A DNA stretch of 64,000 nucleotides from Taxawa tesnikishii (nom. ined.) (GCA_030247885.1 JAPDRO010000009.1:434001-498000), one strand, 5' to 3'; counted from the first letter of the stretch, positions 1 through 11,414 are shown. Numbers and translations: made by a program. Notes: generated by a model from the sequence alone, not told the origin.

Positions 1-1201
1 TCGGCTTCGATTGAGCGAAACGTGCCCAATCTGGCGAGAAAGATCGCCGTCTCCTTGTTGGGGAAGGTGACTGGAGGCGGCGGGATCTCGCCCCATGTGT
101 TTGGGACGCATGTCTCACCATTATCACCTTTTTCGATCTTGAAGGTCTTGATCAACCAACGGGGTGGCTGCAGCATGTCCTCAATGTCGAGGTCCCGGCC
201 GTAGATATCAAGACCCTCGAACAAGCGCCGGTAATAAGGAAGATGGCCCCACGTCTTGGTATCGCTGAGTGCCTGCATCATGTAGTCCGACATCTTCGTC
301 CAGGCATCGTTCATAACGCCAGGGTACCACCGATAGATGCAGAGTCGCTCCGTGATGGCGAGCCAACCGATCATTTGATCTGCCTGACTCATACCCTCCA
401 CGTCGTTGGACTGAACCTTCTCCTTGAGGAGAGCCGTCTCAGACTGGCTGATGTTGGAGAATACCGGCTCCTCCTTGCTGCGGTCGAGGTACATGTGGAT
501 CAAAGCGAGTGGGTTTTCTCGCTTACAGTCAGCCATATCCTTGCTTCCGTTCTCCAAGAACTCACTTCTGACAGTGTTTCCGTGCATGAACTCCAGGCTC
601 AGAACTCCGTTAGAGTCGGCACAGATGCCCGGGCCAAATACCATGTAGTTCACCTGTGGCTTGTCTGGACGGCTTATGTGCAGGGTCACACTAGGGAACT
701 GCATGTGTGTTTGCACGTTGACGAACACGAAGTCTTCTCAACCGTCGGGTTTGTTGTCAGGCTTGAGGTCGCCGAACCAGAGAGTGTCTCCTTCACGAGG
801 CCATGTGATCGCCCCAGCGTGGACCTTTGCGTCCGGCTTGAAACGCCGAGCCAACTTGCTGCTGCCAAACTCGTCCGGATGGTCGTGACCGCGGTACTCC
901 CCATGGACCAGCATGGTTTCGCGCGGGTACAGGTACTCGTTCTCTTTCAACATGTGCTACGGCGGCAACTCGTGAGGCTTGATCGTCCTCGCGACTCGCA
1001 ATGATGAGGGCATGTTCTCATAGTCGCTCCCATCTATGCCGGATTCAGCGCTTCACTCGCTGTCGGAGTCCGAAACATAAGGCTTTTAAACGCCTTGATG
1101 GTCTCGTCGGCATTGTCGTCGCGCCTGGCATCAGAGGCCTTGCTGCTGGGCTTGACGAAGTCACCGAGGGATGCTTTGGTGGTTGGCTTTTGAGGAGCCA
1201 T
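1..1201 (-). pseudogene. Unrecognised protein gene with three in-frame stops, cut by window edge
   Basis: The minus strand reads as protein-like sequence from an ATG at 1199-1201 down to base 1, where it leaves the window. It starts MAPQKPTTKASLGDF, then needs one extra base in the T4 run 1084-1087 to enter a frame reading YVSDSDSE. That frame is kept to the window edge (about 350 codons) but is interrupted by TGA (1053-1055), TAG (957-959) and TGA (738-740). From 737 to 1 it is fully open. Composition is globular and soluble: many W, Y and F, no membrane segment, with stretches such as FEGLDIYGRDLDIEDML. I do not recognise the family. Because the frame is the same on both sides of every stop, missed introns are unlikely, so it is probably a decaying gene. 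Stop-codon read-through cannot be excluded from sequence alone. Confidence 0.5.
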
Positions 1202-3409
1202 TGGAACACACGCTCAGTTAAGAGGTGCAGGAGGAGACTGTTTTGAGGTTGTATTTACCAGCGATTCGCGCTCAACACAAGAGCTGTTTGCTCGACTATG
1301 CTTTGGCAAAGAATTCCGTAGAGAACTAAGCCGCTGCAGAGGTGCAGACGGGGTGTCGCTCGCTACGCTTCGATATAGCAGTCCGGAGACGAACTTTACC
1401 TCTGCGAAGGTGCAGACGGAGAGGCCGCTTCAGCTCTTAGCCAGAGAGCGACAAAGAAGGAATGAAGAGGGAAATGCCTTATCAGCAAAGACAGAAGTAA
1501 AGTGTGTGTCGTAGTCGCATGTAGTTGGCTGATGGACAGGAGAAGGATAGAATTCGCTGGTAGATTGAAGCTGATGTCGGGCGTCGCGCCTTCTCATTTC
1601 GGGAGGCACGTTGAAGCGGACCCAAAACTTTAAACTTGCCTCAACTTGTTCGATAACACAAGACAGATGCCAATTGAAAGGGACATGCACTCTGCTTCAT
1701 ACCGTCTCTATCCAGTTGCCCTTTGCACTCATCTCGTCGAGGCGTACCTGAACGAAAGACTCATCCTCTTCCCCCATCACAGATGACTTCGGACCAGACG
1801 CTCAGCTCCAGAAACTCGCATACGTACTATGTCGAAGCATCGACTCAGATGAAGACCATGGTCGGTGCGACGATGCGGATGTGCGCCCCGACCCATCCCC
1901 TGTCGGCATGCATACGTTCAAATGAAGGCTGGTGTTTCGGTGTCTTCTGGTAGAGCCGTGACAGCGACAAACGTCTGCATTTCCCTGGATCGCCCGACAA
2001 CAAGTCAAGCATTCACGTCTGATTCCCTGTCGTACTGTTGTCAAAACAGTGTTTGCACACGCCTGTGTCCCACCGAGTGCGGCCGCGCTATTCATGTTCG
2101 ATCACGGACATGTTGAGTTTCCTGGACTGGGCGCTTCCTTGACAGGACCGTCGTTCTTGCAATGCCCAACCTCTGAATATCTCTCTCTTGCGCTGCTGTC
2201 GGTATCCTTGACGTGCACTAGAACCCAGTTTGAATTTGGCACCTTACCCATGTCCGGTACGAGACTCTCCGTTCATTGCAAGCTGACCTGTAAGCTAGGT
2301 ACATATCCTACGCAACGGCATCTGCTGTAGTTTGAACAGCGTCACCACTCACATCCTTGCAGTCCCAATTTCGACGACTGCTTCACCGTGAAGATCCCGT
2401 GGACCAACAAGCTCATATCCTGCGCCGGGACACATCCAGGACGTTTGCAAAGAGTAAGAGCGCGGTCAAGGGTGCGAAAAGCGGCCGTCGATCTTCCAGC
2501 AAAGGTGAGTGTCCAAGCTACATTGCGACATTTGCAGATACTCTGAGAGCGGAGGCCCGGTTTGCTGTCCCGTGGAATACAACCGGTGGGTTCCGGCCAA
2601 CACATTGCTCTTTCTCATATGACGGAGGCTAGCTGTGCTGCGCATATGTACATCCTTTGAGAATGCCAATGCACATAACATGCTTAGGAACGGCACACCT
2701 CGGAGTCTATCAATGCTGCCCTGATAGACGGCAGCGACGAGAGAGCCTGACCCCGCCCGGCGACCTTCTGTTGGATATCTTTGTCAATGCACCACCAGTA
2801 CCTTACCTTATGCTCGTCGAGTCCCATCACGCATACGATCTTTGTGCCAACAAGATACCAGACGTGTCCCGCCCCACATTGAAGGTCAGAGTGGGCGACT
2901 GGAAGAAGTGTTCAGGTACGCTCGGACCTGGGTCAAATCGTCTTCGCCCGTTTTTCGGGAACGACGCCGCAGTTAGCGTGCTATATATAATTTAACTAAC
3001 CACTAGTATTTAGGAAGCGACTAGGCAACCTTTTGTTAACCCCTTGTTGTCGATCACACCTTATCCTTGCTCAATAATCGAACCAAACACTTGACGAATT
3101 TGTGCCTACATCTGCCGTACTGAACTCTCATTTCCAGCGCTACACACCTTCCTTAATACACCACCACCGCCGCCGCCTGCAACTACCATCACGTCATCAG
3201 AGCACAGCCTGCATAACACCTTCACCCATCGCCACCGGTTTCCACCATTACTCTACAAAAATCCTAGCAGAACGAGGTCCGAGTTGAAGAGCTTGATACA
3301 CAATTAAACTGCAGACGAAGAGCTAGGATCAGTAGCACGGGTCAGTCTCTCCCGGCCTTCGTGCCTAGCGGTGACCAACCTCTACTTAGGCATCGAACGG
3401 CCAGCAACC
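1202..3409. other. Intergenic, 2.2 kb, no gene seen
   Basis: Only short scattered ORFs without recognisable motifs. A short repeated phrase, GAGGTGCAGACGG or a close variant, occurs near 1339 and 1406. A TATA-like stretch (ctatatataa) lies at 2981-2990 and pyrimidine-rich leader sequence with CCACCACCACC lies near 3160, as expected upstream of the gene starting at 3410. Confidence 0.5.
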
Positions 3410-5497
3410 ATGTCCAGACCACAGACTCCGGCTTCTCCGGTGCGCACGCCTACCGAAGAGTACGACGTCCACAACATCAAGAGGAAGGGTCTCCCTAGTC
3501 CTGGAAGATTCAGTGCGAGGACCAGCAGTTTGATGGACAATCCCACAATCAGAATGTCCGAAGCACCGTCTAGTCCGGTCAGCATCAGTCCACCACGAAA
3601 AGGCATTCAGGAACCTTCATTCGCACAGTACTCATATTCTCCGACAAGGTCCAGTAGGCGTTCTTCACAGCCCATTCGCGAGGTCCATACTCCGGATTCC
3701 GCCGCTGCCGCTCTAAGAGATTCGGCTAGTACATTGTCCATCAGCGGGCGACCAGAGAGTACCGAGCCGCAAGACGGTCGGGCAAGCAGAGCTAGTAAAT
3801 CAAGCGAGCGAGCACCATCGACAGCTCCGCAGCTTGAAGTGCATGATGAAGATGGTGAACCTCAAGAGCCGGAGCCGGAGCCGGCACCAACGCTGCAATA
3901 TGCTCACCAGCCTTATACCGACTCTCCGACAAAGAAGGAAAACCGGGCTTCACAGGTGACTGTTCAAAGTGCCGGTTCATCTTCAAGTGGCGGTGACAGA
4001 CAGCGGGATTCCGCTGCCCTACGCCCGCATTCGGCTTATACTCTTGGACAAGAGCTGCGAGGAAGAACGAACTCACCCCTTTCTGGTGAAAGTCTGTCAC
4101 CAAACTTGTCGCCTGCCGGGTCGCCGAGGGTCTACGCCAGGAACCTTTCAGCCAGCCGACGCTCCCCAGATAGCAGGCCGTTATCATACATAGACCTTTT
4201 GAACAATGTCCCTTATTCGCAGCAGATAGCGCCGGCGCCCAGTCTCAACAACGCTGCACTGCAGTCGGCCGTAGGCGCCAATGCCTCTCTTCTAGACACG
4301 AAGAAAACGCTTGAAATGTACCGTGCCAACGTCAAGAAGACCAATGACCCGGCAATTCAGTATGAATTTGCAATTTTTATGGTCAACGCTGCGAAGGACG
4401 CAATGGCCGCCGAACAAGCGTCAAGCGACCGACCCGTGACTCCTCGGCCGGACTCTGCTGTGGAAATGATCAAAGAGGCGCGCAGCATCCTGCAAAAGCT
4501 CGCTGATCGTGCGTACCCCTTTGCTCAGTATTACCTCGCGGACGGCTACTTCTCCGGTCTTTTCCACAAGGATAAGCCAGATTACGACCGTGCGTTCCCA
4601 CTCTTCGTCGCTGCAAGCAAGCACGGGCACGCCGAAGCTGGGTATCGCGCTGCGCTGTGCTACGAGTTCGGCTGGGGTACCGGAAAGAACTATCCGAAAG
4701 CAGTCCAGTTCTATCGCGCAGCAGCCTCGAAAAACCACCCCGGTGCTGCCGTCCGTCTGGGCAAGGCCTGTTTAACGGGCGATATGGGCTTGGGAAACCG
4801 GTACAGAGAGGGCGTCAAGTGGCTCAAACGCGCGCAGGAGAGTGCCGATTTTCAGTACAACAGCGGACCTTATGAGCTGGGGTTGTTGCACATTACCGGC
4901 TACGGCGACGACATCTTCAAAGATGAGGCATACGCTGCCCAGTTGTTGACCCAGTCAGCGGAGCTAGGTCACGTTGATGCGAATTTTCGTATGGGGCAGG
5001 CGTACGAGAATGGAACCATGGGATGCCCACGAGATGCGGCTTTGAGCGTACATTTCTACAACGGTGCAGCAACGAGAGGAATGCCAGAGGCCATGATGGC
5101 GCTTTGTGCTTGGTACATGGTCGGCGCGGAACCCGTGCTCGAAAAGGATGAGGGCGAGGCGTATGAGTGGGCCAAGCGCGCCGCAGAACTTGGTGAGTTG
5201 CGAACTCACCTGTGTGCAACAACCGGCCCAATGACTGACTGTTTTGTGTTGACAGGTTTTCCGAAGGCCGTCTACGCCGTCGGATACTTCACAGAAATGG
5301 GTATCGGCTGTCGGCGCGATCCACTCGAGGCCAACGTTTGGTACGTCCGTGCTGCAGATATGGGCAATGATACTGCTCGGCAACGGCTCGCCATCATACG
5401 TGCAGCTGCTTCAGGTGACCCGGGCATTCCGATGGGAAAAGGAGAGGCCAAGAGCAAAGAGCTGGGTGGCAAGGAGAAGGAGTGTGTGGTAATGTAA
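3410..5497 (+). CDS. Skt5/Chs4-like chitin synthase activator with Sel1 repeats and CaaX box
   Basis: Predicted regulator of a class IV-type chitin synthase (Chs3 in yeast), acting at the plasma membrane and septa. The first 290 or so residues are Ser/Pro-rich and disordered. The rest is a run of Sel1 (TPR-like) repeats, recognisable from units such as AGYRAALCYEFGWGTGKNY. The protein ends in CVVM, a CaaX prenylation motif, as in yeast Skt5. One intron lies at 5193-5255 (GTGAGT..ACAG). It is 63 nt and stop-free, so an unspliced ORF also runs through, but removing it restores a normal repeat (RAAELGFPKAVYAVGYF). Spliced length is 674 aa. I chose the ATG at 3410 because the frame upstream has only a GTG. 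No frame breaks are seen. Confidence 0.87.
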   Translation: MSRPQTPASPVRTPTEEYDVHNIKRKGLPSPGRFSARTSSLMDNPTIRMSEAPSSPVSISPPRKGIQEPSFAQYSYSPTRSSRRSSQPIREVHTPDSAAAALRDSASTLSISGRPESTEPQDGRASRASKSSERAPSTAPQLEVHDEDGEPQEPEPEPAPTLQYAHQPYTDSPTKKENRASQVTVQSAGSSSSGGDRQRDSAALRPHSAYTLGQELRGRTNSPLSGESLSPNLSPAGSPRVYARNLSASRRSPDSRPLSYIDLLNNVPYSQQIAPAPSLNNAALQSAVGANASLLDTKKTLEMYRANVKKTNDPAIQYEFAIFMVNAAKDAMAAEQASSDRPVTPRPDSAVEMIKEARSILQKLADRAYPFAQYYLADGYFSGLFHKDKPDYDRAFPLFVAASKHGHAEAGYRAALCYEFGWGTGKNYPKAVQFYRAAASKNHPGAAVRLGKACLTGDMGLGNRYREGVKWLKRAQESADFQYNSGPYELGLLHITGYGDDIFKDEAYAAQLLTQSAELGHVDANFRMGQAYENGTMGCPRDAALSVHFYNGAATRGMPEAMMALCAWYMVGAEPVLEKDEGEAYEWAKRAAELGELRTHLCATTGPMTDCFVLTGFPKAVYAVGYFTEMGIGCRRDPLEANVWYVRAADMGNDTARQRLAIIRAAASGDPGIPMGKGEAKSKELGGKEKECVVM

Positions 5498-6248
5498 TGT
5501 AATGGCTTTTCTCTTACCGGGATATCCCCTCTTTAGTACGACGAGCATTGAAGGCGGAACACGATGCAACATGCGGCAAAAAGGATAGAGCGAAGGGATT
5601 ATTGGCTTTTGGCGTATTGTGCAGGCTTGGGAGACATAATGATACACATCTGAGACCTGGATAGTGTGGGAAAGCATGTGGCGTTTATGGAGGCACTGCA
5701 CGTGTTCAAAAAGGCTGATAGCGTTTTTGAGAAATTCTTCACCTGCCATACCATTACTCGAAGTGTATGACGTGATTAATCTCTGACCGGACGAGAACAG
5801 ATTGATCAAATGGAGATTTGTACATGCAAAATGTGTTTTTCTACTCTACATTGCTTAGATTAGTTGTTGTAGTGAACATACCTATCAGCCTTTACGGACA
5901 TTACCCATACACTGGGACCAATGGGCGGACGAGGTCATGCATCTACCTGGTAGAGGCGAGGATGTCATCAAAATCTTTGGCGTATTCGATAGACCTATCA
6001 GTACCAATACTTAATGCAAGCTATCTGGCAAACGGAGGACCCTGCGAAGTGGCGGCCTATAGAGAGACAATCCGTTGTTCAACTATCTCCACGCCGTCCT
6101 CTGAGATCATGCCAGGAAGCATTGCCATCAGCAGTGAACCCTCAATGTTGACGGTCTCTTGAGAACGCTGACATCCTACTACGTACGGAAAACAGACTCG
6201 AAGCCAGGTGGTTTAATCTGAGGTTTCAATGGGCAAACATACAGATGA
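5498..6248. other. Intergenic, convergent gene ends
   Basis: A 0.75 kb AT-richer stretch between two genes that converge on it. It holds only short, motif-free ORFs. I see nothing else in it. Confidence 0.5.
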
Positions 6249-7237
6249 TTACTGGTGTCTCCAGACACTCATCCAGTCTGTTCCTTCACCAATTTTGAAT
6301 GTTCGCTCAGGTTGCCAGTGCGCTACTCTCACCAAGCCTTTCGAACTCCGTTCCGGATTCTCCTCATCAATGTCTTCCACAAAACCCTGATCGTTGTACG
6401 GTATCTCCTCTCCCGGCTTGCTCAAGTGAGCGACATAGGTGTCTAACAGATTCATTAACACGTGTTGGATTGAGGACGAGGCAAACCCTTACTTGATCGC
6501 AATGCCCATGGTGGACCGCCTGAATCCGGGGACTTGTAGGTCGGAAACTCGAGACATACTAAGCGTCCTGAAGGAGCGAGGAGCTGTACCATCCTGGCTG
6601 CCCAGCGTGGGCGGAGCGAGTATGGCAGAGCACAGAAGAACTGGGAAACCCTCGATCAGCAACGCAACTCACAAAATGCAGAGATCCCACGAGTGACCCG
6701 GAAGCAGGACATACAGTATAATCATAGATCAGGTCAAACCCCTCTTTCTCCCTGTCAACCTCCTCCCACCACGCATCCTCAAAAAGTCACCCAGCTTGAA
6801 TTCTGCCACCCCCTCCCTACTCTTTCGTCATGGACCTTGTATTCCTTCTTCTCTTTCCAGCCCCTCATTTCCTCCTTTGCCTGCTTCACGGCCGTTTCGG
6901 CGCTTTCAACGCCCCACGCATCATACCCATGGCTCGCCAACAACAGCACATCGTACCCTTTTCCGCACCCGGGCACTAATGCCCTCAGTCTCCTAATTCT
7001 CTGCCCAGGGCCCACGCCTGCAGGAACCCCACCCAAGTCTTCGTCTTTCGGAGGCGCGAGCTGCGGAGGCGGGAGAGTGCCAGGAGCAGGTGAGGAGAGC
7101 AGATCAGACAGTGCGGGGCCGGGGAAGCCTTTATCCCATGGTAGAAAATCCTGGACCCAGAGTTCCTCCCAGCCGTTCGGATGGGTAGAGACATCACGGT
7201 CGAGAAAGTGCTGACGGAGGCGTTCACGTTCGGCCAT
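6249..7237 (-). CDS. TPMT-family thiol methyltransferase-like protein (two frameshifts)
   Basis: SAM-dependent methyltransferase of the thiopurine/thiol methyltransferase family. The SAM-binding motif I is visible as RALVPGCGKGYDVLLLA, followed by an acidic GVE. Later blocks are FDLIYDYT, then FFCALPYSLRPRWAARM and LEFPTYKSP, in the family order. Introns are 6641-6714 and 6443-6492. Exon 1 is broken twice: restoring one base in the C5 run 6809-6813 and one in the A5 run 6781-6785 gives VGRGGVAEFKLGDFFEDAWW, the expected family sequence. With both restored the CDS is exactly 289 codons. The ATG at 7237 opens MAERERLRQHF. The substrate is unknown. Confidence 0.78.
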
Positions 7238-7699
7238 CGCGGGTGGTGGAGAAGTCAGAAGCTGCTGCGGGAACTGGAACTAGTAGAGTAAATGGTACCT
7301 GGTACCTGCATGCATACATACATCTGGTGGGGTATATAGAATGAAGTGCCCCGCTATGAACAGCGTCATCGGTAGACGATTAATACAACAATCGAACGTC
7401 TACCGAGTTCAATTCCTCATCCTCCCAGTGCAAGCTAAGACCTCCCATTTCATATGCACGCCAATCGCATTAGGACTGTATGTGTACCATGTTTGCACAA
7501 GAGCCAAGGACAGTCATGTCGCGATCACCCAACACCAGTCAGACACATACAGGTGTGCAGATCACAGATCCTTGTCGACCATGGGGAGCCGATTGGTGAG
7601 ACCGGAGTATATATATGCACACAACCATAATTTGGACTCCGCGAAAACCTCTTTGCTCCGTTCTCTCTCCTTCTTCTCGGAAATCGCAACAAAAGACCA
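7238..7699. promoter_or_regulatory. Divergent intergenic region
   Basis: A 0.46 kb shared upstream region for the methyltransferase (minus) and the DUF7053 gene (plus). It contains the 10-bp inverted repeat listed separately and a tatatata stretch near 7608. No other element is recognised. Confidence 0.4.
7369..7406. repeat. Perfect 10-bp inverted repeat (hairpin)
   Basis: TCGGTAGACG at 7369-7378 is followed after 18 bases by its exact reverse complement CGTCTACCGA at 7397-7406. A short inner pairing (GATT/AATC) extends it. It lies between two divergent genes. It superficially resembles a tRNA arm but lacks a proper T-stem. Confidence 0.6.
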
Positions 7700-8274
7700 A
7701 TGGCAACTATCCAAATCCTCCTCGCCGTAGCAGCTCTGCTAGTCGGTCTTGTCGTATACACCAAAACGCAGACGCTCACTCCACCGACCACACCAACCGC
7801 CACCTTTACTTCTCGGATCCCCTCAAATGTCTCAAAAGATCGCCTGCTATCGACTCTTCACAATCACTCTTTCATGATTCGCGCGGTGGCACCCAAAAGT
7901 CGCGGCCACAAGCTCATATCCGGTGACCCATCCAGCAAAGCCGTATACAGCGTGACAGATAAGAAGCCTATTGGGGAAGTGACCTTCTCGTTCACACTCA
8001 CAAATGTGCCGGACGGTATCGACAGCCGGGTAGACTCGAAGACGCCATTCGGAAAGCTGGTCGCGGCGGGCAAGTGGAGGGTTGGGGACGATGGAGTGCT
8101 GAGGGAGGACCTCTATGTCACGGCCAACGCGTTTATGACAAAGTGAGTAACCACATAGTGCGCTTTGAGATGATAATAGCAAGCTAACAAGGAACCAGAG
8201 TTGCGAAGGCGAATTTGAAGGCTACGCACCCGCCCGCGCAGAGGTTCTTATTAGAACAAGCGGCATCTGGTTAG
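7700..8274 (+). CDS. DUF7053 (SRPBCC-like) protein with N-terminal membrane segment
   Basis: 172 aa from two exons, with an intron at 8143-8198 (GTGAGT..CCAG) splitting a Lys codon. Residues 4-21 (IQILLAVAALLVGLVVY) form a single hydrophobic helix, either a membrane anchor or an uncleaved signal. The rest resembles the fungal DUF7053 fold: it starts with a phrase like IPSNVSKDRLLSTLHNH and contains TNVPDGIDSRVDSKTPFG and GKWRVGDDGVLREDLYV. Function of the family is unknown; a lipid- or ligand-binding cavity is an inference from the SRPBCC relationship. Frame intact. Confidence 0.62.
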
Positions 8275-8582
8275 CATCGAGATCCGACAGACCTTCTGTC
8301 GGACCGTTCGTCCTCCAGGAAGCTATGCTAACAGAATGGATGTTTCTGTGGTGGGCGACTGTTGAATTGTGTCTAGCTTGCAGGGGTAACGAACGAGCAG
8401 GATCTGAAAGCTCGATCTGCTACATGCTTGTGTTGCCGGCTGAAGCGAGACAAGACAGGTATTTCTTCGAGTTGCCCGGATAGGACGATATACCAGCATA
8501 AAATGGATTGGAACCGAACACCAAATACCAACATTGTGTGTGTGAGCCTTGGTAGAGTTCCGGGGGCAATGCCTCGTTCTGT
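8275..8582. other. Intergenic between convergent genes
   Basis: About 0.3 kb holding only terminal non-coding sequence of two convergent genes. Nothing else is recognised. Confidence 0.5.
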
Positions 8583-9699
8583 TCAAATCTTGGACGTTCT
8601 ACTCCCAGCACTTGTAACCTCTCCTTCAGCAAGTGTTTCGACAATGAAGTTGACGGCCTCCTCCTTCATTTTGGGGCTGTACTCATGTCCCGCTTTCTCG
8701 TCGATGACATCGATGAGCACTGTTCCTCTGTCGTTGAACCAGCCTCCGTCCTTACGCAACGCTTGCTTCAGCCACGCAAGGAAGGGTTCACCGCAACTGT
8801 AAGGGACAAGTTTATCAGCGCCACCAGACAAACACAATACTCGCTTGCCACCAAGGTGGTCACGCAGCAGTGGCCTGAGCCTAATTTTCTCTGCCTCTGA
8901 TGGTTCGTGCTTGTAATCGTCCCCCGTCACCATGTCTAGCTCTCCCAGCAGCATGCCCGCAGGATCGTACTTCTCGATGGTTTCAACGAGCCCTTTGGGA
9001 AAGTCCTTCGAGCCGACAAAGTCTCGTCCTTGTGAAGATGTCCAAGTCTCTAACTTTGATTTCTCCGCTCGTTGGCACATTAGGCGAGTGTAGTCAGGAC
9101 AACCGATAACAACGACGGCAGCGGTGATGCGAGAATCGTGGAGGACACAGTGCCATGCTGCATGTCCACCAAGAGAGATTCCGAGGACGAGGTGGGAAGA
9201 GATAATATGTGAAGCGGTTGGAAAAGCATAGGATGAGATGTAGTTGATCAGCAGAGACGTGTCTTGCGCGGTCCCATCTATACCCGACGTCAGCAGAAAG
9301 CCTGCAGTCCTCACTCATGAGCCGCTTACGGTAGATGGAAAACATATCTGGCGCATGGGTAGGATTCCCTTGTCTCCACGCCTCATTTGCCAACTTGTTC
9401 ACTTCTCTCGAACCATGGTTCCTTTGGTCGAAAGAAACGGCAATCAGCCCTTTGGGCGTCCGCGTCGTTCTGGCACGCTCGTTCCATGCGTGAATTGCTG
9501 AAGCGGCTACTGGCTCCATGATAGATTGAGTCTGCAGGCGTGGATGAAGTAGCCACAGGCAGGCTACATCCCTCGCGTCCGGAAGCTCTTCTAAACCATA
9601 TACTGTCGTGGAAATGCCTGCTATATGGAAGACCTTGGAGGACACTGGGCCTGGATGACCCGCGTCATGCGTGTTTTCCAGAGGGTTAGGGGTGGCCAT
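8583..9699 (-). CDS. Alpha/beta hydrolase
   Basis: 354 aa from two exons; the intron at 9278-9329 (GTAAGC..ATAG) joins FSIYH to GTAQDTS. The nucleophile elbow is GISLGGHAAW (Gly-x-Ser-x-Gly). The acid is probably the Asp of SGGADKLVPY and the base the His of EKAGHEYSPKM, in the right order for the fold. An oxyanion-type segment WLLHPRLQTQ lies near the N-terminus, followed by FDQRNHGSREV. Likely a soluble carboxylesterase or related hydrolase; the substrate cannot be told. Frame intact. Confidence 0.78.
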
Positions 9700-10164
9700 T
9701 GTTGAACACTGCGTACTTTAGACCTTGATTGGATAGGTACAGCTTCCACCACCCGCCTTCTTATTGTTATACGTATACACAGTGCATTGCCGGAGGCAGG
9801 GCGGGGAGCGGAGTCGATGAACGAGAGGCCGATGACGGCATACCTAAAGAACAGACCTCGGCAAGTTGTTCAGTCAAGCGCAACACATTCGATTACGAAC
9901 AATCCCTATGCGAACGCAAAGTGTATGCAGCGGCAGCTGCTTCCAGGATCTCGAACAAGATCATTGCGAGGCGAAGGACACTCCCATACTGCGGCTTCGT
10001 AGTATAGCTAGCTACGTCTCAGCTAATCGTATTTTATTGCCGCTCTCAAAACAGCAAATCAAAAACGTCTCAGTTCGAGTAAGGAGCGTGTCTCAACGAA
10101 GGCGCAGATCCAAATTCCTCTTCTTCCACCATTCCTCTTTCTCCATATGTACTTCATAACGTCT
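9700..10164. other. Intergenic, nothing recognised
   Basis: Overlapping short ORFs in all plus frames without motif or codon bias. No gene is supported. Confidence 0.45.
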
Positions 10165-11414
10165 TCAAGCAGGGATCGCCACACTGCCCGGAGCATAGAT
10201 GCCACTGTTGACGTTGTTATCAGTCACGGGGATCAGTCCGCGCTTGTCGAAGCTGGCTTGATCGATTATGAGGCAGTTGTTGGCGGTGAGATTCAAGAAG
10301 AAGGAGAAGGCTCTGCAGAGCTGTTCCGTGGGGCTGTCGCAGATGTTCAGGCATTGGGTGAGGGTTTGGGTGGTTGTGAAGAAGCCTCGGAAGCCTGGAG
10401 TCGCGCTATAACTGACGAAGGAGGCATTGCATGCAGGGGTGTAGTCTGCGCCGACTCCGGTGCCCGTTAGAGTTGTATTGGTGCAGTAGGCTGCAGGCGC
10501 AAAGGAGGTCACAGCTGGTCCGAACACAGTGGTCGTCTGGACGACTAGTGTCAGCTTTGACGTCGAAGACAGTAGGAGCTACGGCTTACTGTAGCAACGG
10601 TGGTCACCTGAGTGATAGTGGCCACGGTTGTGGTCACGGCAGTGGTCACAGCTGATGTGGTGACCGTCGAAGTCGTTGTAGGTTGAGCAATGAGGCAGGA
10701 GCAAACACTGACACGCTGGCTTGGATTGAGGGGTCTGAATGCCACCGGAGTAAAGAATGCCGCTTGACGCTCCTCGAGATTCCGACCAATCTCAACTGTC
10801 TCGACGAGCTCTCCTTGGTGCCATGCGTCACGCTTCAACTTGGCAGGGGCAGGAGTGATCAGGGTAGTCAGTGTGGTGTCGACTATAATACGAGTAGCCA
10901 CAGTACTAGGCAGGTTCAGTGTCTCTGTTGCGGCATGTTGTGTGCAACTCGTGAGATGAGGACCGCCCATTACTCAGGCCGTCGTGGACCCAAGTCGCCG
11001 GGAGTTCTGATAGAGGGTGGAGAAGGTTCAAGGAATGATGTGCCTCTATGCAACGCATTCTACGGCCAAACAGTGCTTGTGGAGAGACGGTGCGGACTTA
11101 CGCTGTCGCGTTGGCAGTCACGTTAGCGAATGAGGTGACGGCGGGAGTCACCGTAATGGTCGTGGTAGTTCCGATAAGGCTGCTGCAGAAATCCGTCGCC
11201 CGGGAAGCAAAAGGCAAAGACGCGGAAACCGCGGCATCATACAGGCTGACGGCGGATGAAATCGTTGGGCGGGACGGCGCACTGCACTGAAGGTTCTGTC
11301 AGCGGTCTACACGGTAACCATGTATCGGTCAGAGCGTACGTAAGGGCGTCTGGAAGAATTCTGTCCCTGAGCAGCTACGGCAGTTTATACGAGTAAGAGA
11401 AGCGGTTGAAGCAT
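10165..11414 (-). pseudogene. Thr-rich secreted protein with stop codon inside its signal peptide
   Basis: Four exons on the minus strand: 11414-11340, 11286-11102, 10947-10590 and 10536-10165 (introns 53, 154 and 53 nt; the 154-nt one is least certain). They sum to exactly 330 codons. The leader reads MLQPLLLLV, then TAA (11385-11387), then TAVAAQGQ: a normal signal peptide and cleavage site apart from the stop. The middle is Thr/Val-rich (VTTSAVTTAVTTTVAT), probably O-glycosylated. The last 120 residues are Cys-containing (TQCLNICDSPTEQLCRAF), reminiscent of PAN/apple modules. Probably a cell-wall or surface protein, now silenced by a nonsense change. If the stop is an error, the gene is otherwise intact. 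Confidence 0.55.

Noticed and set aside
243-1004. 253-codon plus-strand ORF, the longest at the left edge
   Set aside because: It is antisense to the protein-like minus frame. Its composition (His/Val/Leu-rich, no motif) is that of a shadow ORF.
7361-7425. tRNA-like stretch with GTTCAATTC
   Set aside because: The T-stem does not pair and no acceptor stem or anticodon arm fits. It is better explained as a simple inverted repeat.
10147-10470. 107-codon plus ORF over the Thr-rich gene
   Set aside because: Antisense to the last exon of the minus-strand secreted-protein gene, which has a coherent exon structure.
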